From Thiodiazotropha sp040791665 (GTDB lineage: Bacteria; Pseudomonadota; Gammaproteobacteria; Chromatiales; Chromatiaceae), in assembly GCA_040791665.1 (NCBI GenBank), contig JBFNNX010000017.1:186001-250000 (forward strand): a stretch of 64,000 bases of DNA, written 5' to 3'. Positions 17,349 to 26,367 of the stretch are shown here, piece by piece (the stretch's first letter is position 1; every line of letters starts with the position of its first letter). The translations under genes were made by a program, and so were the position numbers. The notes beneath the pieces are model-generated. The model worked only from the letters and a program-made list of their open reading frames with translations, was not told the origin of the DNA and searched no databases.

Positions 17349-19166
17349 GTGAAGTGGAGTGAAGACCTAATATCACCGGAACAGGCCGGTACCCTGGATG
17401 GGCTGTTTTTGCTGCGAGCGCGCCGGACATCCGATGCGGTGGCCTATCGACACTATCACCGGCAGAACAAGCAGTGGTACGAACTCACCTGGGGCGATAT
17501 GGAGCGGCAGGTGTCTCGCTGGCGCCAGGCGCTGTCGGAGGAGACGCTGGAGGCTGGAGACCGGGTCGCCATACTCCTGCGGAACTGTCCTGAATGGGTG
17601 ATGTTCGATCAGGCCGCCCTCTCGCTGGGACTGGTCGTTGTGCCCCTGTATACGGATGATCGCGCAGATGCCATTGCCTATATATTACGCGATGCGGCGG
17701 TCAAATTGCTGCTGGTGCAAGACAGCGGTCGCTGGAATCGCATGGTGGACTCGGTTGGGGAACTGCCGCAGTTACAGCGGGTGGTGGTGCTGGAGACGGA
17801 GCGTCAGCCTCACCCGGTTGAGGATGACCTGGTGCGTGAGGCGAAACATTGGCTGCCGCCGCGTGGTGAACCCTTGAAACGGCGTTATGCCGATCCCGAG
17901 GCCCTGGCCTCCATCGTCTACACATCCGGCACCACAGGACGCCCAAAGGGCGTCATGCTGAGTCACTACAATATGCTCTCCATCGCCCATGGCTCGCTGA
18001 CCGTGGTGGATTGCTATCAACAGGACAGCTTTCTCTCATTCCTGCCCCTCTCTCACACCCTGGAAAGGACCGGTGGCTACTACCTGCCGATGATGGCCGG
18101 CGCCACGGTCTCCTTTGCGCGCTCCATCCCGCAGTTGGCGGAAGACCTGCAGAAGATCAGGCCGACCGCGATCATCGCGGTACCCCGCATTTTCGAGCGG
18201 GTCTATGCCCGGGTGCAGGACCAGCTGAAGAGTAAACCCGCCTTCGCGCGCATGCTTTTCAATCTGGCCTTGAAGGTGGGATTCAGGGAGTTCGAATATC
18301 GCATGGGGCGACGCAGCTGGTTTCCCGGCTTGTTGTTGCATCCCCTGCTGCGCAAGCTGGTCTCCGGCAAGATTCTCGACAAGCTGGGTGGGCGACTGCG
18401 GGTCGCGGTCAGCGGCGGTGCGGCCATTTCGCCGGAGATCGCCCGGGTTTTTTTGGGGCTTGGTTTGCCCATGCTGCAGGGTTACGGACTGACCGAGACC
18501 AGTCCGGTCATCAGCGTCAATCCGATGCATAACATCAAACCGGAGAGCGTCGGTGTGCCGTTGCGGGGTGTAAAGGTCAAGATCGGCGATCATGATGAGC
18601 TACTGGTCAAGACACCGGGGATGATGCTCGGTTATTGGAACAACCATGCGGCCACCGCCGAGATGATCGATCCCCAGGGCTGGTTGCATACCGGAGACCA
18701 GGCGCGTATCGATGAGGAGGGCCATATCTATATCACAGGCCGGATCAAGGATATCCTGGTGCTGTCGAATGGCGAAAAGATCCCGCCGGCGGATATGGAG
18801 ATGGCGATAACCCTCGATCCCCTGATTGAACAGGTAATGGTGGTGGGCGAGGGCAAGCCCTACCTGGGGGCACTGGCGGTGCTCAATCCGGACCTCTGGA
18901 ACGGGCTTGCCGATGAGTATGATCTCGATCCGTCACAAGCATCCAGTCTCGGGGATGAGCGCCTGCAAAATGCACTTTTGAAGCGTATCCGGCTGGCGCT
19001 GCGCGATTTCCCCGGCTATGCCAAGATACGCCGGGTCGGGTTGCTGCTCGAACCCTGGTCGATCGAGAACGGCTTGATGACGCCCACCATGAAGATCAAG
19101 CGACAGAAGGTCCTGGAGCATTGCAAGCGACAGGTTGAAACACTCTACGGCGATGGTTTGGTCTAG
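17349..19166 (+). CDS. Long-chain acyl-CoA synthetase (AMP-forming)
   Basis: A 605-residue member of the adenylate-forming superfamily. The P-loop-like motif is SIVYTSGTTGRPKGVMLSH (about residues 187-205), then LQGYGLTETSPVISVN, the hinge aspartate region GWLHTGDQARIDEEGHIYITGR, and the catalytic lysine near MTPTMKIKR. It activates fatty acids to acyl-AMP and then acyl-CoA, likely at the membrane surface; similar proteins of about 600 residues are called FadD15/AMP-dependent synthetases. The start is a GTG with no clear Shine-Dalgarno, so the first few residues are uncertain. Confidence 0.92.
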   Translation: MKWSEDLISPEQAGTLDGLFLLRARRTSDAVAYRHYHRQNKQWYELTWGDMERQVSRWRQALSEETLEAGDRVAILLRNCPEWVMFDQAALSLGLVVVPLYTDDRADAIAYILRDAAVKLLLVQDSGRWNRMVDSVGELPQLQRVVVLETERQPHPVEDDLVREAKHWLPPRGEPLKRRYADPEALASIVYTSGTTGRPKGVMLSHYNMLSIAHGSLTVVDCYQQDSFLSFLPLSHTLERTGGYYLPMMAGATVSFARSIPQLAEDLQKIRPTAIIAVPRIFERVYARVQDQLKSKPAFARMLFNLALKVGFREFEYRMGRRSWFPGLLLHPLLRKLVSGKILDKLGGRLRVAVSGGAAISPEIARVFLGLGLPMLQGYGLTETSPVISVNPMHNIKPESVGVPLRGVKVKIGDHDELLVKTPGMMLGYWNNHAATAEMIDPQGWLHTGDQARIDEEGHIYITGRIKDILVLSNGEKIPPADMEMAITLDPLIEQVMVVGEGKPYLGALAVLNPDLWNGLADEYDLDPSQASSLGDERLQNALLKRIRLALRDFPGYAKIRRVGLLLEPWSIENGLMTPTMKIKRQKVLEHCKRQVETLYGDGLV

Positions 19167-19336
19167 GGTTTTGGATCGGTGTCAACAGGCGCAGGGAGGA
19201 GCAAAACGGCAGAGGGGCTGTCAATCGCAGGGCCGGCGTTGTGGCATGACAGGGAAATCGTGGCAGGGTAGACTTGTTCAGAGCTTCATTAATTATCTGT
19301 GAGTCTGGGGGAAAGGTTTAGACAGGGTTAACAATC

Positions 19337-19410
19337 GCGGGTATCGTATATCGGTATTACCCTGGCTTCCCAAGCCAGAGAGACGGGTTCGACTCCCGTT
19401 ACCCGCTCCA
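19337..19410 (+). tRNA. tRNA-Gly (CCC)
   Basis: A complete cloverleaf: acceptor GCGGGTA paired with TACCCGC, anticodon stem CTGGC/GCCAG around the loop TTCCCAA (anticodon CCC), T stem and TTCGACT loop, discriminator T and encoded CCA. It stands alone between the acyl-CoA synthetase gene and a small convergent gene. Its 3' half differs from the tRNA-Gly fragment at 28149-28196 although the anticodon is the same. Confidence 0.96.
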
Positions 19411-19412
19411 TT

Positions 19413-19673
19413 TCACTCCATTCGAGTCTTGTCTGAGCACATTAAACGATAGCGTTCCAGGGCCGCATGCCTGCGTTGCGGTTTACCCTTCAGAGACTCG
19501 ATCCGCTTCGCCAACTGAGTGCACTTTTCGGCTTCGTCATCTTTCTCTTGCGGTGCCTGCGTGAAGGGATGTTCCTTGGGTTGGAACATGATCGATTCCC
19601 CTTTCTCCGCCAGTGCGATGCCGAGGGCGCCAAATATCAAAAACAGAAGCGAAATAGCGTATTTCAACAACAA
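19413..19673 (-). CDS. Small exported or membrane-anchored protein, unknown function
   Basis: An 86-residue frame starting at a TTG (MLLKYAISLLFLIFGALGIALAEKGE), with a hydrophobic N-terminal segment that looks like a signal peptide or anchor, then a charged region with two cysteines (EKCTQLAKRI and YRLMCSDK). A purine-rich AAGGGGAA precedes the start. It ends 2 bp from the tRNA-Gly 3' end. I do not recognise a family; the signal-like start and good ribosome site support it being real. Confidence 0.6.
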   Translation of the reverse strand: MLLKYAISLLFLIFGALGIALAEKGESIMFQPKEHPFTQAPQEKDDEAEKCTQLAKRIESLKGKPQRRHAALERYRLMCSDKTRME

Positions 19674-19897
19674 ATGGATTCCCCTTTTCTCAACAGTAGA
19701 GCATGCAGCGGACTAGCTGATACCAGGAAAGGCGGCCACGGTTAGTGTAGTCTAATGGTGACGGTTGTATGAGGAACCCTTAATTTTGTAGGGAATAGCA
19801 TAAAGCAATCATTAACGGTTGAAGTTAGTCTATAGGCGCTCACAGGCTTTTCTGATCCTCTTCCAGGGAGGTTCATTGCGAATCAAGGGTGGTGATG

Positions 19898-20266
19898 ATG
19901 AAAAAAACCGGGTTACTTCTAATTGCTTTGATATCGATGGCGGCGGATAGCCATGCTCTGGGGTTGCGTCTGCTGGATTTCTTGCCGGCGAAACATTTCA
20001 CCGACAAGGATTGGGCATTGGCTAAAGCGAGCGCGGGTAAGGCGCTCGGGCAGGGCAGGGAGGGCGAGGTGTTCACCTGGCTGAATGAAGCCACCAACCA
20101 CAAAGGCGCCTACAAGGTACTCAACATCCTTGAGGTGGATGGGCTTACCTGCCGAGATCTCTATATCCGGCATATTACCCGCAATTATAGAGGGGGTGGC
20201 CGATACCGCTTCTGCAAGACGGAGGCCGGTGAATGGAAGACCACGGGCAGGACGCCAGATGAATAA
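19898..20266 (+). CDS. Exported surface-antigen-like protein
   Basis: A 122-residue protein with a signal peptide MKKTGLLLIALISMAADSHA. The mature part has the pattern GREGEVFTWLNEATNHKGAYKVLN ... LTCRDLYIRHITRNYRGGGRYRFCKTEAGEWKT, which resembles the RT0821/Lpp0805 (17-kDa surface antigen) family's C-terminal domain with its paired cysteines. That family is periplasmic or outer-membrane associated and of unknown function. Upstream GTG/ATG codons are in frame, but AAGGGTGG spaced before the ATG at 19898 supports this start. Confidence 0.72.
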   Translation: MKKTGLLLIALISMAADSHALGLRLLDFLPAKHFTDKDWALAKASAGKALGQGREGEVFTWLNEATNHKGAYKVLNILEVDGLTCRDLYIRHITRNYRGGGRYRFCKTEAGEWKTTGRTPDE

Positions 20267-20336
20267 AAAATTTACGAACCGGATATGAACTTGTCGACTG
20301 GGATAGCATAGTATTCAGGAGAGAAGGTTGTTTCCG

Positions 20337-20657
20337 ATGCGTGAACTTTATCAAGCGGCGGACAGGGTGGAAGCGCAGATGCTCAAGGATCATCTCCTGG
20401 AGCAGGATATTGAGACCGTGATTGTCGGAGACCACCTGAGTGGTGCCGTGGGCGAACTGCCGGCCAATATCTTTCCCACCCTCTGGGTGCTTGAAGATCG
20501 CGACCTGGCGCGGGCGCGGCAACTCACGGATGCGTTTTTCAATCGTCCCCCGGTCAGTGGCACGGCCTGGCAGTGTAGCGTATGTGGGGAGGGTATCGAT
20601 GCAGGATTCGATATATGTTGGAATTGTGGAAGCCCAAATCCGAAAGAGAATGAATAA
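20337..20657 (+). CDS. DUF2007 protein with C-terminal zinc ribbon
   Basis: A 106-residue protein. Residues 1-68 (MRELYQAADRVEAQMLKDHLLEQDIETVIVGDHL...PTLWVLEDRDLARARQLTDAFF) fit the DUF2007 putative signal-transducing domain. The tail has CSVCGEGIDAGFDICWNCG, two CxxC knuckles of a zinc ribbon. A good AGGAGAGAAGG ribosome site precedes the ATG. It lies 10 bp before the AsmA gene. Function unknown. Confidence 0.83.
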   Translation: MRELYQAADRVEAQMLKDHLLEQDIETVIVGDHLSGAVGELPANIFPTLWVLEDRDLARARQLTDAFFNRPPVSGTAWQCSVCGEGIDAGFDICWNCGSPNPKENE

Positions 20658-20667
20658 GGAGTAGATA

Positions 20668-22803
20668 ATGGGCAAGACACTTAAGGTGCTTGGGTGGTTG
20701 ATCGGAATGATTCTGCTGCTGATCATCGCAGCGGTGATTCTGATCCCCATGTTCGTCGATCCGAACGACCATAAAGACCGCATCGTCGCCGAAGTGAAGA
20801 AGGCGACAGGGCGAGATCTGACCATTGGGGGGGATATCGGCTTGTCTGTCTTTCCCAGGCTGGCGCTGGAGTTGAATGCATTGACACTCAGCAACGCCAA
20901 GGGATTCAAAGAGGGCGATTTCGCCGCGGTCAAGCATGCCGAGGTAGGCGTCAATCTGCTGCCTTTGCTGTTCGATCAACTGCTTGAAGTCGATACCGTG
21001 CGTATCGAGGGGTTGAAGCTCAACCTGGCCAAGTCGAAGAGCGGTGTCACCAACTGGGATGACATGCTCGGTAAGGCGAAGGCCGATCAGGACAGCGCAC
21101 AGACAGAGTCTCCACAACAGGATAAATCGGGTTTGATGGCGTTCACCGTAGGCGGGCTGAACATCAAGGAGGCAAACCTGGTTTGGGACGACCAATCGAC
21201 GGGTGAACGCTACCAGATCGATAATATCTACCTGGAGACCGGTGAATTTGCACCGGGGCGTAGCGTGGATTTGAATTTCAGTATGAATCTGGCGAGCCAG
21301 AAACCGTTGCTGAAGGGTGGCGTCAAACTGACATCCAAAATGCTGGTGAATCCGGATGAGCAGATGTTCAGTATGCAGGATCTGCAACTGGCCGTGGATC
21401 TGACCGGTGAGGGTATGCCCGAGGAGGGGGTCAAGAGCCTGTTGGAGGGTAATCTGCTGGTTAACCTGACCTCCAATATCCTGGATCTGCATGACCTGGA
21501 GCTCACGTCCGGCAAACTCAAGCTCACCGGGCGCGTTCAGGGTGAGGAGATCCAGACCAATCCAACCTTCAAGGGCGATGTGAACCTGGCCGAGTTCAAT
21601 CTGCGCGAGTGGATGAACCAGTTCGGTCTGCCTGTTCCGGAAACGGCGGACGAAGAGGTGCTTCAATCGCTCCATCTATCATCGGATTTCACCGCATCTC
21701 CCGATCAGCTGGTGCTGAAGAATCTGTTGGTGGAGTTGGACCAGACAAAACTCAAGGGCGAGTTTGAGATGGTCAGTTTCGCTTCGCCCGCCTACCTTTT
21801 CAATCTTGCGCTGAACACCATCAATGTAGACCGTTATCTGCCACCGAAGGCTGAGCCGGACAGGGCGTCCGGCAGGCCGTCGAAAAGCGCATCGGAGAAC
21901 GAGCTCCTGTTTCCCAATGAGTTATTGCAAGGCCTGCGGCTGGACGGGACCGTGCGCATCGACAGTTTGACCGTCAACGGACTGCAAGCGGAGGCGATAC
22001 AGCTCAAGGTGCGCGGCCGGGACGGCAAGCTGAAACTCGATCATGAGGTAGGCCGTTTTTATGATGGCCTGATGAAGGGGAATGTGCAGTTGGATGTCAC
22101 CGGTGAGCGGCCTGCGATCAACCTCAATCAGAAGGTGTCGAGGATTCTCTCCGGCCCGCTTTTACTCGACTTGACCGGTAAGGATACTTTGTTGGGCAGC
22201 GGCGATCTCGATATGCAGCTCACAAGCAGGGGCAATACCGTCAAACAGCTGAAACGCGGACTCAACGGTCAACTCGCCTTCGATTTCCGCGACGGCGCGG
22301 TCAAGGGATTCAACCTGGCAAAGATGATCCGCGATACCAAGGCCAAGCTGAAGGGCGAAGGCACCATGGTGTTGAATGAGCCGGAACAGACCGACTTTTC
22401 CGAACTCAGCGGACGCGCCACGATCGTCAACGGCGTGGTGAACAACCAGAGTCTGCTGGCCAAATCACCCTATCTCCGCCTGGAGGGAAGCGGCAAGGCC
22501 TATCTGCTGGAGGAGCGGTTGAAATACACCGTCAGACCGGTCATCGTCAACACTCCGGCAGGCCAGGGAGGGGAGGCGCTGGAGGATCTGGTCGGTATCC
22601 CCATACCGGTCAAGATCAAGGGCGACTGGAACGACCCCGATTTCTCCATACAGCTGTCGAAGATCCTGGAGGAGCAGCAGAAGGCGAAACTCAAGCAGAA
22701 GCTCGATCAAAAGGTGGACGAAAAGATCGGCGAGAAGCTGGAGGAGAAGGTGCCGGAGGAACTCAAGGACAAGCTGAAGGATAAGCTGAAAAATCTCTTT
22801 TGA
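20668..22803 (+). CDS. AsmA family protein
   Basis: A 711-residue protein with one N-terminal membrane helix (VLGWLIGMILLLIIAAVILIPMFVDPND) and a long periplasmic beta-rich domain. The AsmA start LKVLGWLIG...FVDPNDHKDRIVAEVKKATGRDLTIGGDIGLSVFPRLALEL is clear, and the C-terminal AsmA block GSGDLDMQLTSRGNTVKQLKRGLNGQLAFDFRDGAVKGFNLAKMIR is present. The tail is a charged helix rich in Lys and Glu. Members bridge inner and outer membranes and affect lipid transport and outer membrane assembly. The stop overlaps the mutY start by one base. Confidence 0.92.
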   Translation: MGKTLKVLGWLIGMILLLIIAAVILIPMFVDPNDHKDRIVAEVKKATGRDLTIGGDIGLSVFPRLALELNALTLSNAKGFKEGDFAAVKHAEVGVNLLPLLFDQLLEVDTVRIEGLKLNLAKSKSGVTNWDDMLGKAKADQDSAQTESPQQDKSGLMAFTVGGLNIKEANLVWDDQSTGERYQIDNIYLETGEFAPGRSVDLNFSMNLASQKPLLKGGVKLTSKMLVNPDEQMFSMQDLQLAVDLTGEGMPEEGVKSLLEGNLLVNLTSNILDLHDLELTSGKLKLTGRVQGEEIQTNPTFKGDVNLAEFNLREWMNQFGLPVPETADEEVLQSLHLSSDFTASPDQLVLKNLLVELDQTKLKGEFEMVSFASPAYLFNLALNTINVDRYLPPKAEPDRASGRPSKSASENELLFPNELLQGLRLDGTVRIDSLTVNGLQAEAIQLKVRGRDGKLKLDHEVGRFYDGLMKGNVQLDVTGERPAINLNQKVSRILSGPLLLDLTGKDTLLGSGDLDMQLTSRGNTVKQLKRGLNGQLAFDFRDGAVKGFNLAKMIRDTKAKLKGEGTMVLNEPEQTDFSELSGRATIVNGVVNNQSLLAKSPYLRLEGSGKAYLLEERLKYTVRPVIVNTPAGQGGEALEDLVGIPIPVKIKGDWNDPDFSIQLSKILEEQQKAKLKQKLDQKVDEKIGEKLEEKVPEELKDKLKDKLKNLF

Positions 22804-23939
22804 TGGCAACGAGGGGGAAGCAGGAGCGCTCCGCGGTCACAACACTCTGCCACGAGGAGACGGAAGGCTTTTCCCGGCGGGTAGTGGCCTGGTTTGAACG
22901 CTATGGCAGAAAGGATCTTCCATGGCAGCATCCCCGCGACCCCTACCGCATCTGGGTCTCCGAAATCATGTTGCAGCAAACCCAGGTGAATACTGTAACC
23001 GGATATTTCGAACGCTTCATTCAGAGCTTCCCCGATATTCCCGCCCTGGCGGCCGCCGATCCGGACAAGGTCATGCATCACTGGTCCGGTCTGGGCTACT
23101 ATGCCCGGGCGAGAAATCTGCACCGGGCGGCAAGGGAAGTCATGACCCGGCATCAAGGGGTGCTGCCGGACGATATCGACAGCCTACAGGCCCTGCCCGG
23201 CATCGGTCGCTCCACTGCGGGGGCGATACGCTCTCTCGCATTCGAACAATATGCTCCGATTCTCGATGGCAATGTGAAACGGGTCTTGGCGCGCCACTTC
23301 GCCATTTCCGGCTGGCCGGGCAGCGGAGGTGTGCAGAAGCAGTTGTGGCGGTTGAGCGAACAACTGACCCCGCACCGGCAAACCGCACAGTACAATCAGG
23401 CGATGATGGATCTGGGCGCCACCCGTTGTGTGCGGGGCAAACCTCTCTGCGACACCTGTCCGTTGGCGCAGAGTTGCCAGGCTCTCGCCGGGGGGGATGT
23501 TTCACGCTATCCGGCCCCCAAGCCGAAAAAGGTGCTGCCGGTACGCACCACCCGCATGTTGATCCTGACCGATGCCGCCGGCGACATTCTGCTCGAGCAG
23601 CGGCCGCCCAGCGGCATCTGGGGCGGGCTGTGGAGTCTGCCCGAGTGCCCGCCGGAACAGCCACTGAAGGCTTGGTGCCGGGAGGTGTTGGGCTGTGATG
23701 TGGAAGAGCGCGACCACCTGCAGCCGAGGCGTCATACCTTTTCCCACTTTCATCTGGATATCACGCCGGTCGTGGTGACGTTGAAAAACCCTGCAAAGGG
23801 CCTCATGGATGCCGGCCCCAGGGTCTGGTATAAACTGTCACAACCCGACGACCGGGGGCTGGCCGCGCCGGTCAGCCGCATCCTGCGAGAGATCGACAGA
23901 CCGATTCGCGAACACCAATCCGGAGGAGAGGCCCCATGA
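22803..23939 (+). CDS. mutY: A/G-specific adenine DNA glycosylase
   Basis: A 378-residue base-excision repair enzyme that removes adenine mispaired with 8-oxoguanine. Visible are the catalytic region WVSEIMLQQTQVNTV, the helix-hairpin-helix LQALPGIGRSTAGAIRSLAF, the aspartate in PILDGNVKRVLARHF, and the [4Fe-4S] cluster C-x6-C-x2-C-x5-C in CVRGKPLCDTCPLAQSC. The C-terminal NUDIX-like 8-oxoG-recognition domain spans about residues 240-370. The ATG at 22803 is used rather than the TTG one codon earlier. It overlaps yggX by 4 bp. Confidence 0.96.
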   Translation: MATRGKQERSAVTTLCHEETEGFSRRVVAWFERYGRKDLPWQHPRDPYRIWVSEIMLQQTQVNTVTGYFERFIQSFPDIPALAAADPDKVMHHWSGLGYYARARNLHRAAREVMTRHQGVLPDDIDSLQALPGIGRSTAGAIRSLAFEQYAPILDGNVKRVLARHFAISGWPGSGGVQKQLWRLSEQLTPHRQTAQYNQAMMDLGATRCVRGKPLCDTCPLAQSCQALAGGDVSRYPAPKPKKVLPVRTTRMLILTDAAGDILLEQRPPSGIWGGLWSLPECPPEQPLKAWCREVLGCDVEERDHLQPRRHTFSHFHLDITPVVVTLKNPAKGLMDAGPRVWYKLSQPDDRGLAAPVSRILREIDRPIREHQSGGEAP

Positions 23940-24202
23940 GCCGTACCGTACAATGCGTCAGACTGAAACGTGAGGCCGAAGGGCTGGATCGCCCCACCTA
24001 TCCCGGCGAACTGGGGCAGCGCATATTCGACAACGTTTCCAAGGAAGCCTGGCAGGAGTGGCTCAGGCACCAGACCATGCTGATCAACGAGAACCGGCTC
24101 AGCCCGGTCGATCCCAAGGCACGCCAATTCCTCGAACAGCAGATGGAGCAGTTCTTCTTCGGCGAAGGCGCCGAGCTGCCGCCGGACTATCGACCCCAAT
24201 AG
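23936..24202 (+). CDS. yggX: Fe(2+)-trafficking protein
   Basis: An 88-residue protein matching YggX: VQCVRLKREAEGLDRPTYPGELGQRIFDNVSKEAWQEWLRHQTMLINENRLSPVDPKARQFLEQQMEQFFFGEG. It protects iron-sulfur clusters from oxidative damage and helps MutY. Its start overlaps the mutY stop, the standard mutY-yggX pair. Last chromosomal gene before the integrated element. Confidence 0.96.
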   Translation: MSRTVQCVRLKREAEGLDRPTYPGELGQRIFDNVSKEAWQEWLRHQTMLINENRLSPVDPKARQFLEQQMEQFFFGEGAELPPDYRPQ

Positions 24203-24267
24203 GCCCCGGCGGGCGTACGGACTTGACTCAACCGGACATCCCCGGTTTAATACGCCCTCTTCTCTAA

Positions 24268-24343
24268 GGCCAGGTAGCTCAGTCGGTAGAGCAGGGGACT
24301 GAAAATCCCCGTGTCGGCAGTTCGATTCTGTCCCTGGCCACCA
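24268..24343 (+). tRNA. tRNA-Phe (GAA), integration site
   Basis: A complete 76-base tRNA with acceptor GGCCAGG/CCTGGCC, anticodon loop CTGAAAA (GAA), T arm, discriminator A and encoded CCA. The adjacent integrase gene points back at its 3' end, so this tRNA is the probable left attachment site. The 3' part of the gene would be duplicated at the other end of the element; no such copy was found by eye before the window ends. Confidence 0.96.
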
Positions 24344-24411
24344 TATAATTCAATGGCTTAGCCGTTCCGAATTCCTTTTCAAATAATTCCTTGCGTTAAT
24401 TTTGCGTGAGT

Positions 24412-25494
24412 CTATGAACTGCTTACCCGTCGTAAAACAACCAGTTCGGGCTTTCCATTGCCCCGGTCACACACACTGTTCGCTGCTTCAATGAGCCGAG
24501 ACAGCTCTGCGGCGGAGTAGTGCGTGGTGATCCGTCCCGAACGGTGCCCCAGCAAGTCCTGCCGATCCTCGAAGCTCACTCCGGCAGCGCGCAGGCGTCT
24601 TCCGAAAGTGTGTTTTAGATCGTGTACACGGACCTGTTTCAGGTTCGCTCGCTCCCTTGCCCGCAGCCATGCGGAATTCAACATCCTCTGAACCGGCTTG
24701 TCCTTGTAGGTGAACACATGGACCGGGTGTTTCCCGCGACGCCGTTCAATAACCGAGCGGGCGATCCGGTTCAGCACCACCAACCGCTCATCACCGTTTT
24801 TCACATACTGTCCCGGAATAATGAACAGCAGGGCGTCCAACGATGGCACAGCGACTTCCCATTCCCAGCGCAGACGGCAGATTTCACCATCCCGGCATCC
24901 GGTGTTAACGGCAAACAGCGCCATCTCAGCCAGATGCGGCGGCAGGCCCTGGAACAATCTGGCCTGTTCTTCCCAGGACAGCGGATAAGGCGGTCTTCTA
25001 TTTGTGTCCGGTAACAACCTGATCTTAGGTGCCCCCTGCAACCAGGTCAGACCGTAATCATCCACCCATTCACTCGCCGCGAGGTTCAGGATACGGCGAA
25101 CCACTTTAAGTCCATGGTTGATTGTGCCAATTGCTGCACCTTCATTGCGCCGGTATGTAACCCAGGGCTCCAAAGATCCCCGATGGAGGCGGTCCAGCGC
25201 CATATCACCAATCCATGGAAGCAGCAGTTTCAATCTCCCGATATCACTTTGGATGCTGCGTTTGTGCTGATTTTCCAGCACATATTTTGCTGCGGCTTGC
25301 TCGAACGTCCTGCTTGGGCGTACGCCGTAGACTTCTGCTTGCCGTTGCTCTTCCGTCAACCGTGCTAGGAAGCGTTCGGCTTCCGCAAGGTCAGCGCTCT
25401 CAGTGCTTTGGCAAATTCGCCGCCCGCTGATGCGTTTGTCGATGTGCCAGATACCCGCGCGCTTTTTGAGCCCCGGTGTTTTTTTGCGTCCCAT
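24412..25494 (-). CDS. Tyrosine recombinase (integrase) of the tRNA-Phe element
   Basis: A 360-residue phage/ICE-type integrase. The catalytic domain shows the box I arginine in VNTGCRDGEICRLRW, box II as VHDLKHTFGRRLRAAG (lysine where most relatives have arginine: HxxK rather than HxxR), and LLGHRSGRITTHYSAAEL with the histidine and tyrosine nucleophile. The N-terminal part is a core-binding domain. It reads toward tRNA-Phe, 69 bp away, the usual position for a tRNA-targeting integrase. It overlaps the upstream HTH gene by about 130 bp. Confidence 0.93.
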   Translation of the reverse strand: MGRKKTPGLKKRAGIWHIDKRISGRRICQSTESADLAEAERFLARLTEEQRQAEVYGVRPSRTFEQAAAKYVLENQHKRSIQSDIGRLKLLLPWIGDMALDRLHRGSLEPWVTYRRNEGAAIGTINHGLKVVRRILNLAASEWVDDYGLTWLQGAPKIRLLPDTNRRPPYPLSWEEQARLFQGLPPHLAEMALFAVNTGCRDGEICRLRWEWEVAVPSLDALLFIIPGQYVKNGDERLVVLNRIARSVIERRRGKHPVHVFTYKDKPVQRMLNSAWLRARERANLKQVRVHDLKHTFGRRLRAAGVSFEDRQDLLGHRSGRITTHYSAAELSRLIEAANSVCDRGNGKPELVVLRRVSSS

Positions 25495-25718
25495 AATTGA
25501 TCTCCCATAGATCGACCTGGACGCCCGTTGCGGTTCTTATAATGGTCTGCCCAGGCGTCAAGATCAAGCCGGTCGAAGGCGATAGACTGCGGTCCCATGG
25601 GGATTTCAGTCACAAAAGGCCGCACTTCCGCGTTAAAGCGGTTCCTATCCATGCCCAGATAGGCCGGAGCGTCACGCATCCGGATAAACCGGGGCAGAAG
25701 GCGGGCGGTCTTTTCCAT
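25365..25718 (-). CDS. Small HTH protein, probable excisionase/integration accessory factor
   Basis: A 117-residue protein. Residues 10-60 (RFIRMRDAPAYLGMDRNRFNAEVRPFVTEIPMGPQSIAFDRLDLDAWADHY) look like a winged-helix of the AlpA/excisionase type: 'recognise a helix-turn-helix then a short wing, then DxLDxW'. The rest is a basic, Ser/Gly-rich tail that overlaps the integrase start region by 130 bp in another frame, an unusually long overlap. Position upstream of the integrase suggests it directs excision. The function is inferred from position and fold pattern only. Confidence 0.7.
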   Translation of the reverse strand: MEKTARLLPRFIRMRDAPAYLGMDRNRFNAEVRPFVTEIPMGPQSIAFDRLDLDAWADHYKNRNGRPGRSMGDQLWDAKKHRGSKSARVSGTSTNASAGGEFAKALRALTLRKPNAS

Positions 25719-25783
25719 GCCATAACTTTCGCACAGCCTGAAAAGACCCTGCCTCTCGCCTTCCTCGCAGGAAGTATGAAGAA

Positions 25784-25809
25784 AGCCGGTCCCGATTAAG
25801 GGACCGGCT
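25784..25809 (-). terminator. Hairpin terminator between accessory gene and HTH gene
   Basis: A perfect 10-bp stem AGCCGGTCCC / GGGACCGGCT with a 6-base loop lies just after the stop of the small minus-strand gene at 25824. It is followed by a short purine/pyrimidine stretch rather than a long T run, so it may act as a weak or Rho-assisted terminator. Confidence 0.6.
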
Positions 25810-25823
25810 GTGAGAGGAGGGGG

Positions 25824-26024
25824 TTAAAACCCCGGTGGCTTGGGCCGCTGTGCGCGGCGTTTGGCCTGCGCCCGCTGAATATTCTCCAGGCTGGCGAGCG
25901 CGTCGCGCCGTTCAGCGGAGCCGGGTTTTGTACCGGTCAGCTCTTGCGAGACTTGCCGGAACAGTGCCGACAGTGCGTTTTCACTGTGGTGATTGAGTTC
26001 TGATGGTGTGATGACTTTTCGCAT
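25824..26024 (-). CDS. Small element-borne protein, unknown function
   Basis: A 66-residue protein, MRKVITPSELNHHSENALSALFRQVSQELTGTKPGSAERRDALASLENIQRAQAKRRAQRPKPPGF. An ideal AAGGAGG ribosome site sits before the ATG at 26024, which decides this start over the longer frame to 26111. The product is helical and basic at its C-terminus, with no motif I recognise. Located next to the integrase module of the element. Confidence 0.68.
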   Translation of the reverse strand: MRKVITPSELNHHSENALSALFRQVSQELTGTKPGSAERRDALASLENIQRAQAKRRAQRPKPPGF

Positions 26025-26287
26025 CGTAAACCTCCTTGTCTGGTTCAAAGAGGCCCCGCCCGTCGGAGCCTTTGTCGTGGCTCCCGGACACAAAAATCGT
26101 ATCAACGACAAAGCGCCGTACCGGGCGTCAGGGACGAAGGGGATCAGGCAAGGGTTATGAACGCGGAAAGGTCTTCAAAACCTCGGAACACGAAGAGTCG
26201 CGTGAAAGCCGACGGTGGTGTGTGGCGGAAAACGCAAGAAATGACGGGGCGGAACACGGTGCCCGCTGTATTAGGAATATCTTAAGC

Positions 26288-26301
26288 AATACAACCATAA
26301 G
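26288..26301 (+). promoter_or_regulatory. Motif shared with the mobilisation promoter region
   Basis: AATACAACCATAAG lies about 67 bp upstream of the small gene at 26368. A near-identical copy, AATACAATCATAAG, is found at 53541-53554, overlapping a TATAAT-like box ahead of the proposed oriT and mob genes. One mismatch in 14 bp at two ends of the same element suggests a common regulator site, but with only two copies the match could be chance. Confidence 0.35.
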
Positions 26302-26367
26302 ATGTATATAAGGGGATTATGCAAACAAAAAAGACTGTTAGCGGTGGGAAGGAAGGGAAGCGGTTAT

